DNA of 64,000 nucleotides from an uncultured Lachnospiraceae bacterium. Its GTDB lineage: Bacteria > Bacillota > Clostridia > Lachnospirales > Lachnospiraceae. Both the position numbers and the translations under genes were made by a program. Below are positions 20,005-29,034 of the stretch, in pieces; within the stretch, counting starts at the first letter, position 1; the number at the start of each line of letters is the position of its first letter. The DNA is taken from positions 52,950-116,949 of the forward strand of contig CAMXPV010000003.1 in assembly GCA_947245585.1 (NCBI GenBank), read 5' to 3'. The notes below the pieces were generated by a model that saw only the letters and a list, made by a program, of their open reading frames with translations, had not been told where the DNA came from and searched no databases.

Positions 20005-20033
20005 ACTTTAACACTTTTACTCGTTAAAGTCAA
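20005..20033 (-). promoter_or_regulatory. Promoter and candidate operator of the aryl-acid cluster
   Basis: Minus strand TTGACT-N17-TAAAGT; overlapping perfect inverted repeat ACTTTAAC-N10-GTTAAAGT (20005-20030). Confidence 0.65.
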
Positions 20034-20040
20034 TCGTACA

Positions 20041-20062
20041 AAAAATCGAGCTTCGCTCGATT
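20041..20062 (-). terminator. Intrinsic terminator hairpin
   Basis: Minus strand ATCGAG-CGAAG-CTCGAT-TTTTTG. Confidence 0.6.
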
Positions 20063-20120
20063 GCGAGATCTGCTTCGCAGCCTCGGATAAGCGAGGGACT
20101 TTCCTATATCATAAAATAAA

Positions 20121-20160
20121 ACGCGCACAAGCATCTTGAAAATATTGTGCTTATGCGCGC
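20121..20160 (-). terminator. Terminator after vWA gene
   Basis: Minus strand GCGCGCATAAGCACAA...TGCTTGTGCGCGTTTTATTTTA. Confidence 0.65.
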
Positions 20161-20163
20161 CCG

Positions 20164-21360
20164 CTATCTGGTCACCATCAGTTTCATCATCGCCTGATTC
20201 AGACCGTCCACCGTCAGTTTATACATGGGGAAGAGGCCCTTAATGGCCGTCTCCGCTTCCCGCCAGGGTGCATGACCTGGTGCCATCTTTGGATTAAGCC
20301 ACACAATCTTTTTATAATGCCGTTTCATCAAAAGCAGCCAGTCCATACCGGAAAGCCCGCCGTTTGGCCCCCTGTAATTTCCCGTGGTGGAATAGAGCTC
20401 TTCCGGCGCCATAGCCGCATCCCCCACAATAATCACCTTGTAGTCGCTGTCCAGATTGCGGAACATCCATTCCGTCTCAATCCATTCGCCGTTCTCGCAC
20501 TCCGGCGTCTTGTAAAGATGGGAGTAGATACAGTTATGGAAAAAGTACGTTTTCACATCCTTATAGTGATTCGATTTATGCACTGACTGAAACAGCTCGC
20601 TCAAAAGCGTCGTGTAGGGAATCATGGTGCCGCCCGAATCCATCAAAAGGAGCAGTTTTACCGCATTTTTGCGGGGCTTTTCCATCACGATCTGCAGACA
20701 GCCACCATTGTTGCAGGTCGCGTCTATCGTGCCGTCTATGTCCAGTTCCGTCTCCGGAATATCCAACTTGGTGGAAAACTGCCGCAGCTTACGAAGCGCC
20801 ATCTGGAACTGCCTGTTATCCAACACTTTATCGTTTCTGAAATCACGGTACTTTCTGGCTCCCACCACCTGAAAAGCAGACTGGTAACCGGTGCTGCCGC
20901 CCACACGGATGCCGCCCATATTACCGCCCATATTGCCGAAAGAAGTCTTTCCCATGGTGCCGATCCAGAAACTGCCGCCGTTATGCTCCTCGTCCTGATC
21001 CCGCAGCCTGTCTTTGAACTTATTTTCGATGTCATCCTTGTCCATGGTGACCACTTCCTGATTCATCTCATGGCGCATCTCTTCAAACACATCCTGCATC
21101 TCCGGCTTATCCAGCCAACGGAGCATATTTTTACTCACCTCGTTCTCCGACTGAATCCCCTTGAACACTTCGTCAAAGGCCATGTCAAACTTATCGAACT
21201 CGGTCTCCGATTTGACCAGAATCATGCGGGAAAGATAATAAAATTCCGTCAGGCTGCTGTGGCAAAGCCCCTGCTGTAAGGCATCCTGCAAAGTCAGCCA
21301 CTCGCTCAAAGACACATCCAATCCTTTTTCTTTCAGCGTATAAAAAAATTTACTGAACAT
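20164..21360 (-). CDS. VWA-domain (CoxE-like) protein
   Basis: VKLLLLMDSGGTM MIDAS-like motif; next to MoxR ATPase. Confidence 0.8.
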   Translation of the reverse strand: MFSKFFYTLKEKGLDVSLSEWLTLQDALQQGLCHSSLTEFYYLSRMILVKSETEFDKFDMAFDEVFKGIQSENEVSKNMLRWLDKPEMQDVFEEMRHEMNQEVVTMDKDDIENKFKDRLRDQDEEHNGGSFWIGTMGKTSFGNMGGNMGGIRVGGSTGYQSAFQVVGARKYRDFRNDKVLDNRQFQMALRKLRQFSTKLDIPETELDIDGTIDATCNNGGCLQIVMEKPRKNAVKLLLLMDSGGTMIPYTTLLSELFQSVHKSNHYKDVKTYFFHNCIYSHLYKTPECENGEWIETEWMFRNLDSDYKVIIVGDAAMAPEELYSTTGNYRGPNGGLSGMDWLLLMKRHYKKIVWLNPKMAPGHAPWREAETAIKGLFPMYKLTVDGLNQAMMKLMVTR

Positions 21361-21372
21361 ATGAAACCCTCA

Positions 21373-22188
21373 TCAGTCCGTCCTGTTCTTTACCGTCTCC
21401 AAATCTTCGTCCTTCTTGACCACCACCCCGATGAACGGCAGTTCCTCCTTGAGCCTGTCTGTGGGAATACCGCCGATCTGCAAGGCGTTTACCCAGTCAA
21501 TCAACTCCGAAGTGCTAGGCTTTTTGCGGATATCTTTCATGGAGCGAATCCAGTAAAACACCTCCATGGCATCTTTTAACAGCTTCTCCTCCACATCCGG
21601 ATAGTGGGTTCTCACAATCTCCTCCATCAGCGGCTGATCCGGAAAATCAATGTAATGAAAAATACATCTCCTAAGGAATGCGTCCGGCAGTTCTTTCTCC
21701 GCGTTGGAAGTGATAATCACAATCGGTCTGTGCTTCGCCTTGACCGTCCGCTTCGTCTCATGGATATAAAATTCCATCTGGTCAAGCTCCCAGAGCAGAT
21801 CATTGGGGAACTCCAAATCCGCCTTGTCGATCTCGTCAATCAAAAGAATCACCTGCTCGTCGGACTCAAAAGCCTCCCCCAACTTACCAAGTTTAATATA
21901 GTGGGCAATGTCATCCACGCCCTCCTCTCCAAACTGGCCGTCATACAATCTCTGAATCGTGTCATACATATAAAGACCGTCCTGCGCCTTGGTGGTGGAC
22001 TTGATATTCCAGATAATCAGCTTCTTTCCCAGAGAAGCCGCCACCGCCTGCGCCAACATCGTCTTTCCCGTACCTGGCTCCCCCTTTACCAAAAGCGGCT
22101 TCTGCAAGGCAATCGCCACATTCACGCTAGCCAAAAGCTCTTCGGATGCCACATAATCAGCCGTGCTGTTAAATTTCGTATTTGCCAT
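21373..22188 (-). CDS. MoxR-family AAA+ ATPase
   Basis: LLVKGEPGTGKTMLAQAVA, VILLIDEIDKADLEFPNDLLWELDQMEFYI, ITSNAEKELPDAFLRRC. Confidence 0.92.
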   Translation of the reverse strand: MANTKFNSTADYVASEELLASVNVAIALQKPLLVKGEPGTGKTMLAQAVAASLGKKLIIWNIKSTTKAQDGLYMYDTIQRLYDGQFGEEGVDDIAHYIKLGKLGEAFESDEQVILLIDEIDKADLEFPNDLLWELDQMEFYIHETKRTVKAKHRPIVIITSNAEKELPDAFLRRCIFHYIDFPDQPLMEEIVRTHYPDVEEKLLKDAMEVFYWIRSMKDIRKKPSTSELIDWVNALQIGGIPTDRLKEELPFIGVVVKKDEDLETVKNRTD

Positions 22189-22218
22189 ATTCATTTCCTT
22201 TCTCACGGTTTTCGCTTA

Positions 22219-22247
22219 TTGCGCACGTTATAAATTTATGTTACGAT
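22219..22247 (+). promoter_or_regulatory. sigma-A type promoter of metF
   Basis: TTGCGC-N17-TACGAT. Confidence 0.5.
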
Positions 22248-22290
22248 ATTTCAGATGTAAAAGCAAGGAAAACAGAAAGGAACCTACGAT

Positions 22291-23130
22291 ATGTCACAAA
22301 ATACAAGTCTCTCTTTCGAGGTATTTCCCCCGAAAAAAGAAGAAGAATTTGAAAACATTTTTGATTTTTTGAGGGAAGCCGCAAAACTGCATCCCGATTT
22401 TATAAGCTGTACATACGGTGCAGGCGGTTCCCGCGCAGGAAAAACCATCGAGATCGCCTCATTCATTCAAAAAGAACTTAGCATCGACGCGATCGCCCAC
22501 ATCACCTGCGTTGGATTCACCAAAGCAGACCTTGAGAAAAACTGTGAGGCTCTCAAGGACGCAGGCGTAAACCATGTGCTTGCCCTGCGTGGGGACAGGC
22601 CCCAACATATGACGGACGAACAGTTTAACAGCCGTGAATTCTTTTATGCCACCGATCTGGTTCGCCATTTAAAGGCTCACACAAACTTACAGATTTCCGG
22701 TGCCTGCTATCCCGAGAAACATTTTGAAGCCCCCAGCTTTGAAGAGGATTTAAAGCATTTAAAGGAAAAGGTAGACGCAGGCGTTACCTCTCTGGTGACC
22801 CAGATGTTTTTCGATAACGCCTGTTTTTACCGTTTTATGGAAAAGGCCCGCGGCATGGGAATTGATGTACCCGTCCACGCCGGCATCATGCCCATCACAA
22901 TGGCAAAGCAGCTCGGCACCACTGTATCGCTCTCCGGCTCCTCCGTGCCGAAGGAGCTTGCCGATCTGATCGCTGTCTACGGAGAGAACAAAGAGGACAT
23001 GCGAAAGGCCGGAATCGACTATGCGGTGCGCCAGATCCTCGACCTGAAAAAGAACGGGGTAAACGGCATTCACATTTACTCTATGAATAAATTGAAGACC
23101 ACGACAGAAATCTGCGGGATGATTCGCTAA
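22291..23130 (+). CDS. metF: Methylenetetrahydrofolate reductase
   Basis: LSFEVFPPKKEEEFENI, FISCTYGAGGS, HVLALRGDRP. Confidence 0.94.
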   Translation: MSQNTSLSFEVFPPKKEEEFENIFDFLREAAKLHPDFISCTYGAGGSRAGKTIEIASFIQKELSIDAIAHITCVGFTKADLEKNCEALKDAGVNHVLALRGDRPQHMTDEQFNSREFFYATDLVRHLKAHTNLQISGACYPEKHFEAPSFEEDLKHLKEKVDAGVTSLVTQMFFDNACFYRFMEKARGMGIDVPVHAGIMPITMAKQLGTTVSLSGSSVPKELADLIAVYGENKEDMRKAGIDYAVRQILDLKKNGVNGIHIYSMNKLKTTTEICGMIR

Positions 23131-23143
23131 CGGAGGCATAAAA

Positions 23144-24499
23144 ATGGAACGAGAAAAATTCGGCTCACGGATGGGCTTTATTCTGTTATCGGCGGGGTGT
23201 GCAATCGGCATCGGCAATGTATGGCGGTTTCCGTACATCGCCGGCATGTACGGCGGCGGCATGTTTGTGCTGTTCTATCTGTTCTTTCTGGCTGCTATGG
23301 GCATCCCGGTGATGACCATGGAATTTGCCGTAGGGCGCGCCAGCAGAAAAAGTATTATCAAGAGCTTTTCGAAACTGGAAAAGCCCGGTCAGAAATGGCA
23401 TTTGCACGGTTATCTTGGCATGGCGGGCAATTATCTGCTGATGATGTTCTACACCACAGTGGCGGGTTGGATGCTGTACTATTTCTATCTGATGCTGACC
23501 GGAAAATTTACGGGAAAAGACAAGACCCAGGTGTCTGGCATGTTTCAGGAGATGTTGGAAAGCCCGGCTGTACTTACCGCCGTCATGGTCATTATCGTAG
23601 TAGCGGGCATCCTGATCTGCTCCTTCGGCCTGCAAAAAGGCGTCGAAAGAATGACTAAAATAATGATGTCGTTACTTCTTTTGATTATCATAGTTCTGGC
23701 TGTGCGCGGCATGACGCTGCCCGGCGGCACAGAAGGGCTGAAATTTTACCTTCTTCCCGATGTACAGAGAATGCGGGATGTGGGTATCCTGGAAACAATA
23801 ACAGCCGCTATGAATCAGGCATTCTTTACACTGAGTCTGGGCATCGGCGCTATGGCCATATTTGGCAGCTATATTGACAAAAACAGGACCCTTCTGGGAG
23901 AATCGATCAATATTGCCATTCTGGATACCTTTGTGGCTTTTGCATCGGGTCTCATCATTTTTCCAACCTGCTTTGCCTTTGATATCAGCCCAGATATGGG
24001 CCCAAGCCTGATCTTTATTACGCTGCCGAATATTTTCAACCACATGGCAGGAGGCCGGGTATGGGGAACCCTGTTTTTCATATTTATGACATTTGCGGCA
24101 TTCTCCACCATACTGGCCGTGTTTGAAAATATTATCTCCTGCGGCATGGATCTGTTTCACTGGAGCAGGAAAAAATCCTGTGCCATCAATTTGATTGCTC
24201 TCATTGCGCTCTCACTGCCCTGCGTGTTTGGGTACAATATCTGGTCCGCCTTCCAACCGTTGGGAGAGGGAAGCACAATCCTTGATCTGGAAGACTTTCT
24301 TGTCAGCAACGTAATTCTCCCGGTTGGCTCCCTCATCTATCTGCTGTTCTGTGTAACAAAATACGGTTGGGGGTTTGAAAAGTACCACAAGGAAGCCAAT
24401 ACCGGCGAAGGCATAAAAATACCGACAGGTATTCGCGTCTATGTCACCTATATCCTGCCGGTACTGCTCATTTTCCTGATTATAAAAGGATGGCTTTAA
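23144..24499 (+). CDS. Sodium-dependent transporter, NSS/SNF family
   Basis: FGSRMGFILLSAGCAIGIGNVWRFPYIAGMYGGGMFVLFYL. Confidence 0.94.
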   Translation: MEREKFGSRMGFILLSAGCAIGIGNVWRFPYIAGMYGGGMFVLFYLFFLAAMGIPVMTMEFAVGRASRKSIIKSFSKLEKPGQKWHLHGYLGMAGNYLLMMFYTTVAGWMLYYFYLMLTGKFTGKDKTQVSGMFQEMLESPAVLTAVMVIIVVAGILICSFGLQKGVERMTKIMMSLLLLIIIVLAVRGMTLPGGTEGLKFYLLPDVQRMRDVGILETITAAMNQAFFTLSLGIGAMAIFGSYIDKNRTLLGESINIAILDTFVAFASGLIIFPTCFAFDISPDMGPSLIFITLPNIFNHMAGGRVWGTLFFIFMTFAAFSTILAVFENIISCGMDLFHWSRKKSCAINLIALIALSLPCVFGYNIWSAFQPLGEGSTILDLEDFLVSNVILPVGSLIYLLFCVTKYGWGFEKYHKEANTGEGIKIPTGIRVYVTYILPVLLIFLIIKGWL

Positions 24500-24509
24500 G
24501 CGCCGCCTC

Positions 24510-25526
24510 TCACGCTTCCTCCCACGGGATCAGCGGATTCTCGATCTTCTTATCCCGCAGCATCAGGTTTTTTACCGCCTCGTCTACAGGCATCCCATCA
24601 AACAATACCGCGTTCACCTGCTCGATAATGGGGAGCTGCACGTGGTATTTTTCTGCAAGCCCCATGGCTGCCTTCGCGGAGTACACCCCCTCCACCACCA
24701 TCTTCACCTCGTCCATGGCCTGCTCCATGGTATAGCCCTTGCCAATCAGAATGCCGGCCCGACGGTTTCTGGAGTGCATGGACGCGCAGGTCACAATCAG
24801 ATCTCCAATACCGGTAAGCCCGCTGAACGTCTCGATTCTGCCGCCCATGGCAAGACCCAGCCTTGCGATCTCCGCAATCCCTCTGGTAATTAACGCCGCC
24901 TTCGTGTTATCCCCGTAGCCAAGCCCGTCGGCAATCCCGGCCGCAAGCGCCACCACATTTTTAAGGGCCGCGCCAAGCTCCACACCAAGCACATCTGGCG
25001 TGATATAGACGCGGAACACTTCGTTCATAAAAATATTTTGAAGATATTCTGCCGTAGATTTCTTCGATGCCGCCACAACGATAGTGGTCGGTATGCCTCT
25101 GCCAACCTCCTCCGCATGGGAAGGTCCGGAAAGCACTGCCACCTCGGCCTGCGGAATCTCCTCCTCAATGATCTGGGAAAGCGTCATCAACGTCTTTTCC
25201 TCGATTCCCTTCGCCACATCCACAATGATCTGTCCCTCTTTTACAAAGGGCTTCATCGAATGGGACGTACTTCTTGTATAGGGGGAAGGCACTGCCAGCA
25301 CCAACACATCCCTGCCAGTCACCGCAGCTTCCAGATCCGTTGTAAATACCATATCGTCGGGAAGTTTGACGCCAGGCAGCTTATCCTTGTGCTCACGCTC
25401 CTTGTTCAGCATCTCAATCTCCGACTCCACAATCGACCAGACTGTAATCTTATGCCCGTTTTTGTGAAGAAGCACCGCCAATGCCGTGCCCCAGCTCCCC
25501 GCGCCTATAATACTGATATCCGCCAT
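24510..25526 (-). CDS. gpsA: NAD(P)-dependent glycerol-3-phosphate dehydrogenase
   Basis: ISIIGAGSWGTALAVLL, VLSGPSHAEEV, ALKNVVALAAGIADGLGYGDNTKAALITRGI. Confidence 0.96.
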   Translation of the reverse strand: MADISIIGAGSWGTALAVLLHKNGHKITVWSIVESEIEMLNKEREHKDKLPGVKLPDDMVFTTDLEAAVTGRDVLVLAVPSPYTRSTSHSMKPFVKEGQIIVDVAKGIEEKTLMTLSQIIEEEIPQAEVAVLSGPSHAEEVGRGIPTTIVVAASKKSTAEYLQNIFMNEVFRVYITPDVLGVELGAALKNVVALAAGIADGLGYGDNTKAALITRGIAEIARLGLAMGGRIETFSGLTGIGDLIVTCASMHSRNRRAGILIGKGYTMEQAMDEVKMVVEGVYSAKAAMGLAEKYHVQLPIIEQVNAVLFDGMPVDEAVKNLMLRDKKIENPLIPWEEA

Positions 25527-25557
25527 ATGATCCCCTCCTTTTTATAATCCCTCTCCA

Positions 25558-26217
25558 TTAAGATTCCTTTTCCTCTGTGCTTTTATGAGTCAGGTATGTC
25601 TTCCGCTCCGTGCCGCTTACCAATCTCTTAATATTCTCCCGATGCTTCCAGAACGCCATCACCGTCAGCAAAACAAGAATAACGTACATCTCGTTCAGAC
25701 GTGTCTGCGTCATGCCAAAAACACCCATCTGTCCGAGAATAATCATCTCGATCAAAAAGCCCGCATACACCAAAAGCGATCCCAAAGAAACATAGTGTGT
25801 GATAAAAAACGCACCGAAAAACAGGATAATTCCCATGGGAATCAAATAAGGGTGAAAAGACAAAATCAAGCCCGCTGTGGCTGCAATCCCCTTACCCCCT
25901 TTAAATTTCAGATAAAAAGGAAAATTATGTCCAATGATCGCACCTGCCGCCGTGTACATCTTCAGAAGATAGATCATGTCCGTGTGCGAGCTTCCGAAAA
26001 TAATACCCGTAATCACAACCGCCAGAATACATTTCATGATATCGCCCACAAGCACCAGAAGCCCTGCCTTCGTCCCGAACACCCGAAGCGTATTCGTTGT
26101 CCCCGCATTGCCACTCCCGTAATTTCTAATATCAACGCCATGCAATCTTCCGTAAATATAGGCTGTCTGAAAAAGCCCAAACACATATCCGATCAATAAA
26201 CAAATAACGCGTACCAC
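25558..26217 (-). CDS. plsY: Acyl-phosphate:glycerol-3-phosphate acyltransferase PlsY
   Basis: GVDIRNYGSGNAGTTNTLRVFG, GHNFPFYLKFKGGKGIAATAG. Confidence 0.95.
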   Translation of the reverse strand: MVRVICLLIGYVFGLFQTAYIYGRLHGVDIRNYGSGNAGTTNTLRVFGTKAGLLVLVGDIMKCILAVVITGIIFGSSHTDMIYLLKMYTAAGAIIGHNFPFYLKFKGGKGIAATAGLILSFHPYLIPMGIILFFGAFFITHYVSLGSLLVYAGFLIEMIILGQMGVFGMTQTRLNEMYVILVLLTVMAFWKHRENIKRLVSGTERKTYLTHKSTEEKES

Positions 26218-26219
26218 TT

Positions 26220-27557
26220 TTACTTATTTTCCTTTCTCTCTCTGACAAAAAATTTTAAGGGCGTTCCCACAAACCCGAAAGTGTCGCGGATCTGGTTTTC
26301 CAAATACCGCAGATAAGAAAAATGCATCAATTCCTTATCGTTCACAAAGATCACAAAAGTAGGCGGCTTCACCGCAACCTGCGTGGTATAGTAAATCCGA
26401 AGCCGTTTCCCCTTATCCGCCGGGGGCTGCTGCAACGCCACCGCTTCTGTCACAATCTCATTTAACACGCCTGTCGCCACGCGCATGGAATGGTTTTCGT
26501 TCACCGCGTCAATCACATCGTAAAGTTTCATCAGCCGCTGTCCGCTCACCGCCGAGATAAACATGATCTCCGCATAGGACATAAAAGACAGCACCTGTCT
26601 GATCTTCTGCGTGTACTCCTTCACCGTCTGATTATCCTTCTCGATGGCATCCCACTTATTCACCGCGATAATAACGGCTTTTCCTCTATCATGGGCAATT
26701 CCGGCAATTTTGGCATCCTGCTCCGTCACGCCCTCCACAGCATCAATCATAAGCACGGCGATATCCGCCCTCTCCACTGCAGACACCGTGCGGATAATCA
26801 TGTAACGCTCCAGCTCTTCCTTGATCTTATTCTTTCTCCGGAGTCCCGCCGTGTCGATAAACACATACTCCTTGCCATTGTGTGTGATCTCCGTGTCCAC
26901 AGCGTCCCTCGTGGTGCCCGCAATATCCGAGACGATCAGGCGGTTTTCGCCGATCAGCCGGTTGATGACAGAAGACTTTCCCACATTCGGTTTTCCGACA
27001 ATAGCCACCTTGATGCGTTCATCCTCTTCCTCTTCCTGCCCGTCCTGTTCAAAGTGGGAAACCACCTCGTCCAGAAACTCACCGAAACCGAGACGGTTGG
27101 AGGCTGATATGGGAAAGGGCTCCCCGATGCCCAGATTATAAAACTCATAGACATCCGCCATATATTTTTTGAAATCATCCACCTTATTGACCGCTAAAAC
27201 AATCGGCTTTCTCGATCTTCTGAGCATGTCGGCCACTTTTGCATCCGCATCCTGCAGGCCCTGTTTGACATCCACCAGAAAGATAATCACGTCCGCCGTA
27301 TCTATGGCGATCTGCGCCTGTTCGCGCATCTGGGAAAGGATGATATCTTTGCTGTCCGGTTCAATACCGCCGGTATCGATCAGCGTAAAATTCCGTTCAA
27401 CCCATGAAACATCTGTATAAATCCGGTCTCTGGTAATACCTGGCGTATCTTTCACAATAGCTATATTCTCACCGGCCAAAGCGTTAAACAGGGTAGATTT
27501 TCCCACATTCGGTCTTCCCACCACCGCCACGATCGGCTTGGTCCCTTTTTTGCTCAT
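26220..27557 (-). CDS. der: Ribosome biogenesis GTPase Der (EngA)
   Basis: Two G domains: VAVVGRPNVGKSTLFN and VAIVGKPNVGKSSVIN, C-terminal KH-like domain. Confidence 0.97.
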   Translation of the reverse strand: MSKKGTKPIVAVVGRPNVGKSTLFNALAGENIAIVKDTPGITRDRIYTDVSWVERNFTLIDTGGIEPDSKDIILSQMREQAQIAIDTADVIIFLVDVKQGLQDADAKVADMLRRSRKPIVLAVNKVDDFKKYMADVYEFYNLGIGEPFPISASNRLGFGEFLDEVVSHFEQDGQEEEEDERIKVAIVGKPNVGKSSVINRLIGENRLIVSDIAGTTRDAVDTEITHNGKEYVFIDTAGLRRKNKIKEELERYMIIRTVSAVERADIAVLMIDAVEGVTEQDAKIAGIAHDRGKAVIIAVNKWDAIEKDNQTVKEYTQKIRQVLSFMSYAEIMFISAVSGQRLMKLYDVIDAVNENHSMRVATGVLNEIVTEAVALQQPPADKGKRLRIYYTTQVAVKPPTFVIFVNDKELMHFSYLRYLENQIRDTFGFVGTPLKFFVRERKENK

Positions 27558-27673
27558 ATTGCGACCTCTCTATTCTACAGCAAACAAGTCATATACCGCT
27601 TGATTTTACAACATCTTGTCCCGCTTGTAAAGAAAAACGCGCTTTTATTTTGGGAAATAAAGACTGAATCCGC

Positions 27674-27702
27674 TTGACAGGCTCCCCCTGTAATGATATA
27701 TA
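27674..27702 (+). promoter_or_regulatory. sigma-A type promoter of prs
   Basis: TTGACA-N17-TATATA (or N19-TATAAT). Confidence 0.6.
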
Positions 27703-27770
27703 ATTTTTGTAGTTACACATTAGTACATAAAATACAAATCGCGCCAAGATGCGCTTTCATTGGAGAAAAA

Positions 27771-28964
27771 ATGCCTAACACAGAACAACTTGAACATTCT
27801 ATGCCAGTGGCTGCCATGAAGCTTCTTGCTCCCAAAGCCGCTCTTCCTCTGGCGGAAAAAATCAACCATCATTTGGTGGAGTACCGCCGCAATCTCAAAA
27901 ACGATGTCAAAAATGACCCCGCCTTTCACGGTTATATGGAGGACAATTACCTGATGGAGGTGGACTGTCCCCGCTTCGGAACCGGAGAAGGAAAAGCGGT
28001 TCTTAGCGATTCTGTCCGCGGCAAGGATATCTTCCTGCTCACGGATGTGTGCAATCACAGCATCACTTATACCATGAACGGTTTCACAAACTATATGTCA
28101 CCCGACGACCATTATCAGGATTTAAAGCGAATCATCTCCGCCATAAACGGCAAAGCGCACCGAATCAATGTGATCATGCCCTATCTCTATGAGGGGCGGC
28201 AGCACAAAAGAAACGGCAGGGAATCCCTTGACTGCGCCTACGCCATCAAGGAGCTGATGGATATGGGCGTATCCAATTTCATCACCTTCGATGCCCATGA
28301 TCCACGTGTGCAGAACTCCGTTCCCATCAAAGGCTTTGACAACTTCATGCCTCCTTACCAATTCATACGGACACTGCTGCGCATGGAGAAAAACCTGATC
28401 ATTGACAAGAAACATACCATCGTGATCAGTCCCGATGAGGGCGCATTGGACAGAGCCGTTTACCTTGCCGACGTTCTCGGCGTAGACGCAGGCATGTTCT
28501 ATAAGCGCCGGGATTACTCCACCATTGTAGACGGCAAGAACCCCATCGTCGCCCACGAATTTCTGGGAGACAATGTGGACGGCAAGGATGTCATCGTTAT
28601 CGACGATATTATTTCCTCCGGCGGCAGTATGATCGACACTGCCAAACAGCTAAAAAAGATGAACGCGAAACGGGTCTTCGTCTGCTGCACCTTTGGTCTG
28701 TTTACGGACGGGCTATCCGCTTTTGACGCAGCTTACGAAAGCTGCTACATTGACCGGATCGTGACCACCAATCTCTGCTATCAGCCACCGGAATTAAAGG
28801 ACAAGCCTTACTACATAGAGGCGGATATGAGCAAATTCATGGCCTCGATCATCGACTTTATGAATCATGACGCTTCCATGGCAAACATCTACACGCCCAC
28901 GGACAAGATTCATCAGATTCTCGCAAAATATAACAACCGTGAAGTGAGCGGACTGGACATTTAA
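27771..28964 (+). CDS. prs: Ribose-phosphate pyrophosphokinase (divergent Clostridia-type)
   Basis: RINVIMPYLYEGRQHKRNGRESLDCAYAIKEL, VIVIDDIISSGGSMIDTAKQLK; start set to ATG 27771. Confidence 0.88.
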   Translation: MPNTEQLEHSMPVAAMKLLAPKAALPLAEKINHHLVEYRRNLKNDVKNDPAFHGYMEDNYLMEVDCPRFGTGEGKAVLSDSVRGKDIFLLTDVCNHSITYTMNGFTNYMSPDDHYQDLKRIISAINGKAHRINVIMPYLYEGRQHKRNGRESLDCAYAIKELMDMGVSNFITFDAHDPRVQNSVPIKGFDNFMPPYQFIRTLLRMEKNLIIDKKHTIVISPDEGALDRAVYLADVLGVDAGMFYKRRDYSTIVDGKNPIVAHEFLGDNVDGKDVIVIDDIISSGGSMIDTAKQLKKMNAKRVFVCCTFGLFTDGLSAFDAAYESCYIDRIVTTNLCYQPPELKDKPYYIEADMSKFMASIIDFMNHDASMANIYTPTDKIHQILAKYNNREVSGLDI

Positions 28965-28992
28965 AATCCGCTTCGCGGACTCGGTTCAAAAC

Positions 28993-29018
28993 AAAGGAGG
29001 GCCTTCGCCCTCCTTTTT
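28993..29018 (+). terminator. Terminator after prs
   Basis: AAAGGAGGGC-CTTC-GCCCTCCTTTTT. Confidence 0.85.
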
Positions 29019-29034
29019 CTGATTCCCTTATAAA

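Noticed and set aside
20040-20110. Clustered small palindromes (ATCGAGCTTCGCTCGAT, CTGCTTCGCAG) resembling a CRISPR or repeat unit
   Set aside because: Too short and too few; better explained as a terminator hairpin plus degenerate stem-loops. No regularly spaced repeats.
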